Program-made: the position numbers and the translations under genes | Shown here: piece by piece, positions 53,218 to 63,579 of the stretch | Layout: each line of letters starts with the position of its first letter | Numbering within the stretch: the stretch's first letter is position 1 | From: Xiphydria camelus | Lineage: Eukaryota; Arthropoda; Insecta; Hymenoptera; Xiphydriidae | Assembly (NCBI GenBank): GCA_963678675.1 | Contig: OY783195.1 | Span: 17,639,342 to 17,703,341 of the forward strand | Direction: 5' to 3' | Length of the DNA stretch: 64,000 nucleotides | The notes under the pieces: generated by a model | The model's database searches: none | What the model was told of the DNA's origin: nothing | Seen by the model: the letters and a program-made list of their open reading frames with translations, nothing else

Positions 53218-54171
53218 CCCGTGTGGAAATCTGCCCAAGTTGGCCCAATCGGTAATTGGGCGCCAATTAGGCCCCAATTGGGTGGCCCAATTTGAATAAA
53301 ATATAATAAATCGAATAGATACAATTATTTGTTTTATTTGTGTACCGGAAGTAAAAATAAATCTGGACATTTAGAACTTATTCCGAACTTTTAGTGACTG
53401 GAATTTGAGTCAGGTAATACGATGTAGTATTAGCGTTTAGTTGGGGCTACGTTGGGCAGCCCAATCAGGCCCCAACTAAGGTACTAGTTGGGCCTACGTT
53501 GGGCACCCCAATCTGGCCCCAACTAAGATATCTAATCACTACCCTAGCAAGAAATATTGTATAATTTTTATGTTTTAATGTTGATAGCATCGCCTCAAAA
53601 ACTTTACTAACTTTATTATGATGCCATTGGTAATAAATATATAATATATTTCATTCTTTGATAATTGCATTTTTAATAATCTTTACAGCATTTTTCAAAT
53701 TGAGTGGAGTAAGATACATATAATGATAAATTGGCCATTTCTATTACAGAATAAATAAAATTGAAATCTATTCCGAACTTTAAGTGACTGAAATTTGGGT
53801 CAGGTGATACGATATAGTATTAGCGTTTAGTTGGGGCTACATGGGGTACCCCAATCTGGCCCCAACTGAGGTACCTAATCACTTAGTCCAAGGCACTTAT
53901 CCATTTTTACCTATGCCGCAAAAAAATCGACGAGGGTAGGGTGATTTTTTCAGGGCTGTTTAAGGGTAGTCTCCAGAGTACCGAATCAAAAGGCTTTTTT
54001 ATTATTTTACTAGCAGCCCGTCCCGGCTTCGCACGGGTAGATTGTGGATTGATTTTGGTCGTCATTTAATGAATTTTTAGCAGATATCTGTACTCATAGG
54101 TAGGGAGCCATGCTACGCTAAAAAAAAACACATATTTAATTTAAATTGGAAAGTATATTTCTTTTATTAAT

Positions 54172-54555
54172 TTATCTTAAGGCCAGCGGATAGACAATGT
54201 TTTTTATTTTTTTATTTGGAGTAAAAACGTGTAAATTTTTCGGTGTGCCAACTCTGGAGCAAGCCACATACAATTGGCCGTGTGAAAAACATGAATTTTC
54301 CAAATTTAAGCCAGCAATAGTCAACGATTGACCTTGTGCTTTGTTGATGGTAATAGCAAAAGCAAGACGCAAAGGGAACTGGAGCCGCTTGAATTCGAAT
54401 GTTAAATCGTTGGAAATCATAGGTATGCGTGAATGAGGACGTCTTCGCCTTTGAATTTGCCAGTGATGATTGTTACCTCGATTAAATTTGGTTGGAACTA
54501 AGGGATTCTTCGTGTAACTGATTTGGAATATTATGTCAGATGTAAGAGATTCCAA
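54172..54555 (-). pseudogene. Helitron Rep/PIF1 helicase, C-terminal fragment
   Basis: The frame contains FKRLQFPLRLAFAITINKAQ and GQSLTIAGLNLENSCFSHGQ, then LYVACSRVGTPKNLHVFTP: the late helicase motifs (INKAQGQS, YVACSRV) of the PIF1-like helicase that forms the C-terminus of Helitron transposase. About 127 codons remain of a protein that is normally well over 1,000. The frame is intact to its stop. Rep and helicase motifs I to III are absent, so it is not functional alone. Confidence 0.85.
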
Positions 54556-54953
54556 ATGAAGGTCATGGTCAAGGTCAAATACAATATCACCATTGTACAG
54601 CCACTAAAAAATCCTAAATCCTACTATCAAAAAGAATTTGTATAGGGCCCATAGCTTTCATGGTACGAAGTCGAACTGTACTTGACCTTAATTTGACCTC
54701 CGCTGACCATAAAGTTCACATGGAAATAATGGTCAAGGACATATTTTAACGTGAAATTTCCCGGTCTTTTCATTTTCGGTATATAAAATAGAGGTTCGGA
54801 TTTAAAAAAATCAATTTTACCTAGAAGGTCATTGTCAATGTCAAATTCAATATGACCATTGGGTAGCCAGGGAAAAATCCTAAAAGATTTATATTAAACG
54901 TTTTTCTCTAAAATGATTTCCCGCTGAGATAATCAGCTGTGCCTGGACTTTTT

Positions 54954-55560
54954 GAACACCCTGTATAAGATTTACTAACTCAGAAACCTTCGCGGGCATG
55001 CGTCCATCCATTCCCTAAAGTTTCATCGCAATCGGATGAACGGTTTAGGAAGGCATAATAATCATCCGTACCGGTACTTTTCGAACACCCTGTATACGAT
55101 TTACTAACTCAGAAACCTTCGCGGGCATGCGTCCAACCATTCCCCAAAGTTTCATCGCAATCGGATGAACGGTTTAGGAAGGCATAATAATCATCAGTAC
55201 CGGTACTTTTTGAACACCCTATATAAGATTTACTAACTCAGAAACATTCGCGGGCATGCGTCCAACCATTCCCCAAAGTTTCATCGCAATCGGATGAACA
55301 GTTTAGGAAGGCATTTGATATTACCTTAAAGGTCACGGTCAAGGTCAAATCCAATACGACCACTGGGTAGCCAAGGGAAAATCCTTAAAGTTTTGTATTA
55401 AACATTTTTCTCTAAAATGTTTTCCCGCTGAGATAATCGGCCGTACCGGGACTTTTTGAACACCCTGTATAAGATTTACTAACTCAGAAACCATCGCGGG
55501 CATGCGTCCAACCATTTCCCAAAATTTCATCGCAATCGGATGAACGGTTTAGGAAGACAT
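54954..55560. repeat. 129-bp tandem array, three units plus one displaced
   Basis: GAACACCCTGTATAAGATTTAC recurs at 54,954, 55,083 and 55,212, then again at 55,458 after an AAGGTCA-rich insert. Each unit contains ACACCCTGTATA, the CAGGGTG terminus in reverse, and CGCAATCGGATGAACGG. Confidence 0.9.
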
Positions 55561-55736
55561 AAGAGACAGACAGACAGACAAACATTCATTTTTATATATA
55601 TAGATTATTATTTTTTTTTTCGACAAAATGACCTTAATAAAAGTTGTAGATAATAACATTCTAATCTTTGCTTTATGACTTTTTTTTCTAGCTATTTTAG
55701 TTTAGGCGCTACGGCTATTTTTGTGTTTAGAAATTC

Positions 55737-55816
55737 GCCAGGGCCGTCCCGGGAAAAGAGTACGGCCCTGGAGAGAGGCTGAAAACGTCCCCTTTGCTCG
55801 GGACGGCCCTGGCGAA
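55737..55816. mobile_element. 80-bp hairpin MITE
   Basis: GCCAGGGCCGTCCCGGG at the left and GGGACGGCCCTGGC at the right. It interrupts a repeat that reads through at about 38,950 (CATTCACCACTATT), giving an empty site. Confidence 0.7.
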
Positions 55817-55819
55817 TAG

Positions 55820-58140
55820 TGGTGAATGTGACAGACGCTCCGTATAATTTGCAAATCGTTTGTATTTTTTTTTAATAATCGTGAATCGTGATAGTGAACG
55901 GATGCAGTGCTACTTTTCTCTGGATGCCTGTGCATACAGAGCAGGAAAGGAGACGGCAGCATCTCAGAAGAATTGCCGTCAGATAAGTTACTTTCTATCT
56001 GACCATTCTAACCTCACTTTGATTGCCTATGAAGGACATATATCTTTGTGAATATTCTATTTTTTGTTTTCAGCGTCATACGAGCACGGGACAAATCAAT
56101 GGTTTTTCTTCTCCATCAACAAGCCGTGGCAGAAAAATAGGAGATGCAATGGAATTGGATCACAATAATCAAGTAATTACTTTATCATTATTTTTTCTCT
56201 ATCGATATATTTCCTCTTTCGTACTATCACAAGTTCCAATTTATACACGACCTGTCAAACCTGAAGTGTGTACACGTACCTCACTTCTATTTCATCTCTT
56301 CTTCGTCTCTGGTGTAACGACGGTCAATTGGGAATCACTGATACCGATTAGGGGGTTCGAGGGTTATTCCTTATTCTTTCTATCACAGCATCGATATTTT
56401 GCTGCACCTGTATTCTTCTGGGACTTCCTAAAATAATTATAAAAACCCCATATAATTCAGCCCGAGCAAGTACAATCTTATCAAGCTGTATCTTATCGAG
56501 ATCTTTCGACATAATGATTCCGAAACGTTTTTATCGAGAAATATATATTTCTAATATATACGGTAGTGTTCACGAATATTGTAAAATATTGCAGGAATGT
56601 TACAGAAAAGTTACTTGCAAAAACGTACTTCTTGAGGTGTAAATGATGATATAATTTCCATCTTTACATCCGAGGCGAAGAAGAGATGAAATAGAAGTGA
56701 GGTACATGTACACTTCACGTTTGACAGGTCGGTATATACATTGAAACTTGTGATAGTATAATACGAAAGAGGAGATATATCATTTTTAATAATTCTGTCG
56801 TTATTATCTATAGAAAGGTTAACTCAGATTAATATAGTTTCTTAATTTCTATGTAGAGTAAGTTCGGTATATTTTAAATAGTGAAATGCTGGATAAAATT
56901 CTGTTATTTATAATTTGTTACAGAAATAATGCTGCTCAATTCTATCCAGGACTCTAAATCGAATGCGAACCCGAGGGGATTTCTTTCGAACGAGGGATGA
57001 TCCACTTGTTGTTCCAAGAACCAGTTGGATTAGTTCATTTGGCGAGCTGGATCTGCTGCCTCGTCTGCATGGACGTGCGTCACTTTGAATGGATGAAAAT
57101 TTTCATCCTTCAATATCCTTCCAACCGTAGACTTGCTGATTCTAACCTCTGTTGCCATAGCCCGAATATTCATTCGAGGGCTATTCCTTATTCTTTCTAG
57201 CACAGCCTCGATATTTTTCTGCACCTGTATTCTTCTGGGACTTCCTAAAATAATTATAAAAACAATATATAATTCAGCCTTGACAAATACAATCTTATCG
57301 AGCTGTACCTTATCGAGGCGATCTTTCGACACAATGATTCCAAAACGTTTTTATCGAGAAACATATATTTCTAACATATACGGTAGTGTTCACGAATATT
57401 GTAAAATATCGCAGGAATGTTACAGAAAAGTTACTTGCAAAAACGTGCTTTGTAGGGTGTAAATGATGATATTTTATAATATAATTTCCATCGTTACACC
57501 AGAAGCGAAGAAGATTTGAAATAAAAGTGAGGTACATATACACTTCACGTTTGACAGGTCGGTATATAAATTGGAACTTGTGATAGTATAATACGAAAGA
57601 AGAAATATCGATAAATAAAAAATAATCAAATAGTTACTCCCCATTATTGTAATCTAATTCCATTGGATCCCTTATTTTTCTGCCACGACTTTGATTGTTG
57701 ATAGTGGATGGAAATTATATTATAAAATATCATCATTTACACCCTACAAAGCACGTTTTTGCAAGTAACTTTTATGTAACATTCCTGCGATATTTTACAA
57801 TATTCGTGAATACTACCGTATATGTTAGAAATATATATTTCTCGATAAAAACGTTTTGGAATCATTATGTCGAAAGATCGCCTCGATAAGGTACAGCTCG
57901 ATAAGATTGTATTTGTCAAGGCTGAATTATATATTGTTTTTATAATTATTTTAGGAAATCCCAGAAGAATACAGGTGCAGCAATATATCGATGCTGTGCT
58001 AGAAAGAATAAGGAATAACCCTCGAACGAGTATTCGAGCTGTGGCAACAGAGGTTAGAATCAGCAAGTCCACGGTTGGGAGGATGTTGAAGGATGAAAAT
58101 TTTCATCCATTTAAAATGACGCACGTCCATATATTACAAA
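55820..58140. mobile_element. family M cluster with transposase fragments
   Basis: Several copies in both orientations. Landmarks GACAGGTCGGTATATAAATT, GTGAGGTACATGTACACTTC and the coding block below recur. The part 55,820-56,030 is shared inverted with 38,740-38,960. The coding copies lie head to head around 57,640-57,700. Confidence 0.7.
57030..57332 (-). pseudogene. family M transposase N-terminus with helix-turn-helix
   Basis: The frame starts MSKDRLDKVQLDKIVFVKAE and continues to IRAMATEVRISKSTVGRIL, a helix-turn-helix of the kind that opens Tc1/mariner/IS630-type transposases. KDENFHPFKVTHVH follows before a stop at about 57,030. A GTTTTTATAATTATTTTAG stretch inside may be a short intron. 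The catalytic domain is absent. A mirror copy lies at 57,867. Confidence 0.65.
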
Positions 58141-58151
58141 TTTTAGTCTAG
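57867..58151 (+). pseudogene. family M transposase N-terminus, second copy
   Basis: Same protein start as at 57,332 (MSKDRLDKVQLDKIVFVKAE), with RTSIRAVATEVRISKSTVGR in the helix-turn-helix. It ends in HVHILQILV at 58,151, where the element's sequence stops matching. The two copies face away from each other, so the pair forms a large palindrome. Confidence 0.65.
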
Positions 58152-58546
58152 CAAGTTTCTCCTTAAAGAGTTCAGGCTCCATCGGTGTATAATAGGTGAG
58201 AGTAATTAATATTTTTTCATGTAAATTATTGTTTTTGAAATATATTTACGAAGTAAAAACCGTTCAAAGTAATGATTGCGATACATCATTTTGTAATGTT
58301 TTTTGTCAGATGCCGTAACTCGATGGAGCAGCAAGGAAGCCCCTTCTTCAGAGAAGGCACCCATCGAGGCCATTGTATCGCCTTTGGCTTACGCAAGGGA
58401 CTGGGACGGAGGACGACGAGAAGGCAGGGAAGTCCAACGCGGAGCGTGGCATCCGTGAAGCCGAGGTGGCAACGCCGGGGGCGAGAATACGACAGACGAC
58501 GGCGCGAAAACGAGTAGCTGCAGCGAGTAGTTTTTAGTCTTTTAAA

Positions 58547-58747
58547 GCGCGTTGCCACGAGTCGACTCAAGTCGAACGACTTGGTAGTTCGATCGCAGTC
58601 GACGTAAAATTTCTTTGTTATTAGTCGATTCGAACGAAGTAGCTCGTCTTGCGACTTCATGCGATTCGACTAATAACAAAGAAATTTTAAGTCGACTACG
58701 GTCGAACTACCAAATCGTTCGACTTGAGTCGACTCGTGGCAACGCGC
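58547..58747. mobile_element. palindromic MITE, about 201 bp
   Basis: GCGCGTTGCCACGAGTCGAC at the left and its complement at the right, arms of about 80 bp with repeated GTCGA words. Just upstream (58,320-58,515) is a GC-rich, arginine-rich short frame that I do not recognise. Confidence 0.85.
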
Positions 58748-58809
58748 CATTTTTAGCTTGCCCGGTCTGCTCACGACTTCGAGCTTGTTTTTTTTGCATA
58801 GTGTATATA

Positions 58810-59508
58810 CAGGGTGTTACTTAATGATAGGCCGTAATTGCAAGGGCACATTACTGAATCAATTTACAGTAGAAAAGTTCATATTAACATGTGTCCTAAA
58901 ATGTCTGGTTTTCAAGATACAGGACGTCAGTTTAAAAAAAAAATCGGTACTTTAATAATATCTCAACAATCCTCGTGCCGATTTTGTTGACATTTGGCAC
59001 TGTTGTTTATTGTAATAAGACGCTAAGTTACCACTAACTAGAAGATAATTATGAGTTCCAGTGGCGTCCCGGGGGACAATCTCACGAATAATATTGACAA
59101 AAAAAGTGTACACCACTGACTTTTTAAAAAATTTTTTATTTTTTTCAGATTAAGCAGCTAAAAATAAAACTTTTTTGTCTCTTCACATTATTTCGTACCT
59201 CACTTCGTTTTTGAAGAAAAAAGATATTATTCGTGAGACTGTCCCCCGGGACGCCACTGGAACTCATAATTATCTTCTAGTTAGTGTTAACTTAGCATCT
59301 TATTATAATAAACAACAGTGCCAAATGTCAACAAAATCGGCACAAGGATCTTTGAGATATTATTAAAAAACCGATTTTTTTTAAATTTTGACGTCCTGTA
59401 TCTTGAAAATCAGACATTTTAGGACACATGTTAATATGAACTTTTCTACTGGAAATAGATTCAGTAATGTGCCCTTGCAATTACGGCCTATCATTAAGTA
59501 ACACCCTG
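58810..59508. mobile_element. CAGGGTG foldback, complete copy of the family at 2,808
   Basis: TA-CAGGGTGTTACTTAATG at the left and CATTAAGTAACACCCTG-TA at the right. A second inverted pair lies inside (TATTCGTGAGACTGTCCCCC at 59,230 and its complement at 59,060-59,100). At 59,431 it shows the uninterrupted TTAA that was the target in the other copy. Confidence 0.9.
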
Positions 59509-59510
59509 TA

Positions 59511-59870
59511 TATTTAAATAAATATAGTGTATGTAGTGTAGTGTATATAGTGTATGATAGAGCCCTAAAAACTGAAGAATACGTTTATATTATTATTATT
59601 TCTTACTGTATGGCCTTGGCCTTTTACATCATTAATCGCACCCTAATCCCCCTTGCATATAAATATATAAAATATGAAAATAGAAAATTCTTAAATTGTA
59701 CTTATGAAAAACTAAGAAAACCCGCGCGTATGATTTGTATCAATCATTGTTCCGCTTGAATACGTTTATATTTTACTTTTGTACATTTTATGAGAAAATA
59801 TAAAATCTTATTAATTATTATTAATCTTATTATTCATTAAAAGTAACATTTCAGGTTGATTGGGCATAAA
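59511..59870. other. AT-rich spacer
   Basis: Short GTGTA repeats near 59,530. A 72-codon frame has no recognisable features. Confidence 0.4.
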
Positions 59871-60026
59871 TAGGGTGACCCAATTGGGCGGCCCAAATTG
59901 GGCATAGGTTGGGCGGAGCGTTACAAGCCCAACGAAAGCCCAATTGGGCACTGATTGGGCTGCCCAATTGGCGCCCAAATAGTAATTGGGCTCCAATTGG
60001 GGCCCAATGAACATTTCCACACGGGA

Positions 60027-60147
60027 ACAATGGGAACAGTGATGGTAATCAGGGTGATTTTCATTCATACTTCTTTTGCCTTCAATAAAATGGGCAATGC
60101 ATATTTTGCTGTTTTTCGTAGGAGTCCATAGTTTTTCATCATTATTG
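60027..60147 (-). pseudogene. THAP domain, second exon
   Basis: The minus-strand translation LWTPTKNSKICIAHFIEGKR gives the second half of a THAP zinc finger (C-x2-H as CIAH) with the usual HFxxGKRS context. The next THAP residues shift frame shortly before the composite element cuts the exon at about 60,027. The acceptor site reads TTTCAA instead of TTTCAG, so splicing may be lost. Confidence 0.7.
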
Positions 60148-60313
60148 AAAATAAAAATGAAAATCGATTAAAAAAACAACTACTCTATTAGGTTATGTAT
60201 ACAATTAAAAATGTTTTTTTGCACATTTAATAGTAATATATCTTAATAATTGACATTTTACCAGTTGTATCTATTTATCGAAAGAATTATTCTAAATATT
60301 TTAAGGTATGTAC

Positions 60314-60480
60314 TTACGTTTTCCTGTTAATCGCCAAAATCCATTTCTTCCGAACTCCGTGCTCCCATGGACGGCCAGGAAACGAAATAAATTTGATACC
60401 TTTACTATTACAATTTTGTTCTGTATTGTGACAATTCACTACATAACAATTTCTTCTAGATTTCGCATTTATTATAAATT
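60314..60480 (-). pseudogene. THAP domain, first exon of a THAP/DDE_4 transposase
   Basis: RRNCYVVNCHNTEQNCNSKG followed by IKFISFPGRPWEHGVRKKWI is the first half of a THAP domain: paired Cys, then the F-x-F-P and W residues. A GTAAGT donor follows at about 60,316. THAP domains bind transposon ends in P-like and ISL2EU-like elements. The start codon is not in frame next to the domain (a 1-bp change is likely). Downstream parts of the same gene lie at 60,147, 53,217, 51,852 and 44,064. Confidence 0.75.
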
Positions 60481-60733
60481 GAAGAGGTGAGTGGATGAAG
60501 GTGTTATGTAACAAAAAGTTGGTTCTGAGATATTTGAGTTTGTAGGTCGCCTTCCCTACAGTAGACATATGGCATACTAAAAATACTCCATGTAATATCT
60601 GGGTTAAGAATGGCATTAGAGCTATCCAAGATTTACCAGAAGTTACATTCGGACATAACACTTTCATTCGCTGAGTGATCTCATTTTTTATAAAAAATAT
60701 TACATAACACCTTCATCCACTAACCTCTTCAAT
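60478..60733. mobile_element. MITE with 34-bp identical ends
   Basis: TTGAAGAGGTGAGTGGATGA at the left pairs with the matching complement at 60,700-60,733 (CATCCACTAACCTCTTCAA). It abuts the start of the THAP exon. It could instead be terminal-repeat sequence of the ISL2EU-like element itself. Confidence 0.6.
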
Positions 60734-60814
60734 TATTAACAATCAACTCAAAACAAACGTATAGCGCCCGTAACCAACACAAAACAGTCACCGACAAGTT
60801 GTAAGTATGTTCCG

Positions 60815-61515
60815 TCAGAGGACGCTGAGGCTTGGATGCTCAGTTCCTATTAGCCGTAGTACGGTAACGAGACGTTTACATGATGTTCGACTTTTCGGCA
60901 GAATAGGTGTAAAATAACCTTCAGTCAGTAAAAAGAATATGAAGGCCTGACTCTTTACAAAGTATATTCTTTTTGGATGTGATGAGAGGTAATTTGTTCG
61001 ATGTCGAGTAAATTGCAGGAATGACGTTAAGATACCAAATTTGTCCAATAAGACATGGCGGCGAAAATGTAATGGTTTAGGGAGTGTTCTCAGCTCGAGG
61101 AGTTGGTCCGCTAGTAAAGATTTAAACTATTTTGAATAGTATCGTCCACAGAGATTTACGGCAGAAGATTTTGTTACCCTACGCAAAAATAGAAATGCCT
61201 CAGAACTGAACATTTCAACATAACGACCTGAAATACAAATCGGAAATGGTTAAAGGATGGCTATCTGCAAAGAATGTGAACATTTTAAAGTGGCCAGCAC
61301 AATTACCTGACTGACATCCCATCAAGTACGTGTGGGATGAGTTACAATGTCATGTTGGAAGGAAGAAGCATTTGAATAAGGCAGAATTATTACATTTTTA
61401 GAAGAAATTGTGGAATAAAATCTCCCTGTAGTATATCACTCGATTAATATAGTCAATGCCTCGTCATTGCGCCGCTATAGCTGCGAAAGTTATGGTGACA
61501 AATTACTAATACAGT
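60815..61515 (+). pseudogene. Tc1-like transposase fossil
   Basis: The translation shows ISRSTVTRRLHDVRLFGRIG (end of the HTH region), then after frame breaks MVWGVFSARGVGPLVKI and QHNDLKYKSEMVKGWLS, the second Asp region of Tc1 transposases. LPD*HPIKYVWDELQ follows, where SPDLNPIEHVWDEL is usual, so a stop sits in the third catalytic block. It ends MPRHCAAIAAKVM. More than five stops or shifts make it an old copy. The right terminus AATTTTGCACACCACTA lies at about 61,773, and a related inner repeat near 61,590. Confidence 0.8.
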
Positions 61516-61775
61516 GAAGTGATATTAACCACCATGAGTTTTAGAAACATTACTTTCGTTGGTCAGCAACGATATGGCCAGAGACTTTTGCACGTGCTGT
61601 GATATGATTTTCGTTAATAAATATGTTTCCATACACATAAAATATATGTCACTTCATTATTTATTTTCACTTATCCTATACTTGAACATAATTTTGCTGA
61701 AAAAGTCTTTAGGTATAAGTTTTAAAAGGTAGAGTGAAATATCTTAGTAGCCAGAGAATTTTGCACACCACTATA

Positions 61776-62309
61776 CGAGCCCGGTCCCGCTTCAGTTGGC
61801 CCAGTTGCAAAATTTGTCCGGTTATTGACACCCAATCAAGACAAATCTAAAGTTTATGTCAATATGCACGTTATTTATTTTTCAACCAACATTTTTACAC
61901 AGCTTAAGACCTACCAGCAGTTTATTCATGTTACGATAACAAACTGCAAACAAAATGAAAAAAATATTGTAACGTCTTGAAAAATCCACCACTGGGTTAC
62001 ATCGCCTTTGTTTTTAATAACGGCCGCAATACGTAATTAATTAATTAAATAATTAATTCGCGAAAGTAAGGCTCGAAATGCTCGAAATAACCGGCGGATA
62101 AAATATGACCAAAAGCCTTATTTTCTTCAATTCTGATTTTATTAAAAAATTGTACATTATGAAATACATAGTGCCGTGCAGTCTACTACTACAAAACAGT
62201 TTTACAATTACATTTCAGCCTAGAACAAATATTAGGCAGCAGTAACTTTACAATTCATTTAATAATTGTTATTTTAGTGGATGGGCCAACTGAAGCGGAA
62301 CGGGGCTCG
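61776..62309. mobile_element. foldback element CGAGCCC, copy 1
   Basis: TA-CGAGCCCGGTCCCGCTTCAG at the left and CTGAAGCGGAACGGGGCTCG-TA at the right. The TIRs are about 30 bp. The left TA coincides with the end of the Tc1 fossil. Non-coding. The second copy at 63,580 is inverted relative to it. Confidence 0.85.
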
Positions 62310-62384
62310 TATATTTATATTCATACATAAAATCCGATATATAAACTTCTATATGGGTACCTTTTTTCGGGTTTAAAGTTAGCT

Positions 62385-62475
62385 GTCTGTTAAATTTCAT
62401 CAAAATCGGTTCGATAGTTTAGCTGTCAGGCGTAACAAACCTAAAGACAAACTCACTTTTGCGTTTATAATATTA
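62385..62475. repeat. possible 3' end of a non-LTR element or SINE
   Basis: CATCAAAATCGGTTCGATAG followed about 50 bp later by GCGTTTATAATATTA resembles widespread arthropod retroposon tails. No coding sequence is attached. Confidence 0.35.
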
Positions 62476-62479
62476 AATG

Positions 62480-62728
62480 AAGTGAGTTACTCGAAAAGGA
62501 ACCATGCACCAAAACCTCATTTTTTACTTACAGGTGCCAGACGACTCCGAAACGACTTATTTAGCTACTACAAAAAGATCCATGTGTTCAAAGTAGTCTA
62601 ACGACTTCTGCTAAGTTTAAATTTTAGAGTTTAAGATTATTTTTTTAAAAAATAGATACTTTAAATCAATTTTTTGTACATTTAAAAAATGGCACATGGT
62701 TCCTTTTCGAGTAACTCACTCCTAGTAT
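62480..62728. mobile_element. MITE with about 26-bp ends
   Basis: AGTGAGTTACTCGAAAAGGA at the left and TCCTTTTCGAGTAACTCACT at the right. The interior is AT-rich. Confidence 0.8.
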
Positions 62729-63577
62729 GGATGAATTGAATAGTCTTTCGTCTAGCTTATTGTTAGTATACATGTCTACAAAGTTAAAACAAAATCGAAG
62801 CAGCACGTAAACCTAATAGATTTCTTGGAAGCTCTGGAACATTTCGATCTGGGTTCACGTTGGTAACTAGCAATATTTCGCAGCGACTGAGGTTATCCGG
62901 TCGAATTTAGTTGCATTGGGTTGGGTTTCAGTTCAGAGTCCAGCACATTAATGAAGATAGTGACCCCGCTCAAACGTACAATATTGCGGGATGAGGCAAT
63001 CGAGAGACTCCCTTGGGAACCTTGCTTCTACCGGCCGCCAACCCCATACTCTGTCTACGCGGAGTTCCATTTCTCCATCCGTTCCCTCGATAAGATGCCT
63101 CATTCCATTCTTCCTCAATCGCCGCGCCTTCCTACCGCCATCTTTGTCGTCCGCCGATTTCCGCATCAGTAGATAATCGAAAACAACGATATTACACACA
63201 CACACAGGTACCAATTTTCATACACTGTTAAAAATGTTTTGAAATTTGAAATACAAAGTTGTGTGAATTTTAAGAACTACAGTATTGAAACTGAGAATCA
63301 CATGAAATTGTTTGAAAATTAATATATATCTTTGTCGTATAACTGAAACAAATATTTAAATTTGGAGTTGAAGTATATTGATTTTTAAAAGCATATATGA
63401 TATTTGTAGTGTGAAATTGAATTTTCATATAAAAACGTATTAACTTTAAGAACTTGGTTTTGGAGTTTTAAACACCGTAGTGAAGATTTACCATTTATGG
63501 TTATGAAATTTGATAATATTTCTTGAACATTCATATACTAGTAGGTTCATTGCGCAAAAGTATCTATATGAGGGGTA
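62729..63577. other. no gene recognised
   Basis: A GC-richer 250-bp part (62,920-63,180) has an 83-codon frame without known features, and a short CA run follows at 63,192. The rest is AT-rich. Confidence 0.4.
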
Positions 63578-63579
63578 TA

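Larger units (their letters stand above)
54010..55604 (-). mobile_element. 1.6-kb Helitron with helicase tail
   Basis: On the minus strand it starts TCTATATATATAAAAATG at 55,604 and ends with a CCCGT...ACGGG hairpin followed by CTAG at 54,010. The host bases around it are A and T, the canonical Helitron target with no duplication. It keeps a C-terminal PIF1-type helicase fragment near its 3' end, where Helitron helicases end. The interior is filled with a 129-bp tandem array and AAGGTCA-rich repeats. Confidence 0.8.
53218..60026. mobile_element. 6.8-kb composite with CCCGTGTGGAAAT ends
   Basis: CCCGTGTGGAAAT at the left and ATTTCCACACGGG at the right. Both ends are followed inward by clusters of GCCCAATTGGGC-type words (53,230-53,310 and 59,875-60,015), and a further cluster with GGCCCCAACTA words lies at 53,430-53,880. 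It interrupts exon 2 of the THAP transposase gene. The duplication is unclear (perhaps AA). Inside are a Helitron, a family M cluster, a MITE and a complete CAGGGTG foldback. The 53,230-54,009 stretch has no gene. Confidence 0.65.

Noticed and set aside
58272..58517. Arginine-rich 81-codon ORF near the MITE at 58,547
   Set aside because: GC-rich DNA gives open frames by chance, and no recognisable features or repeats of the frame were found.
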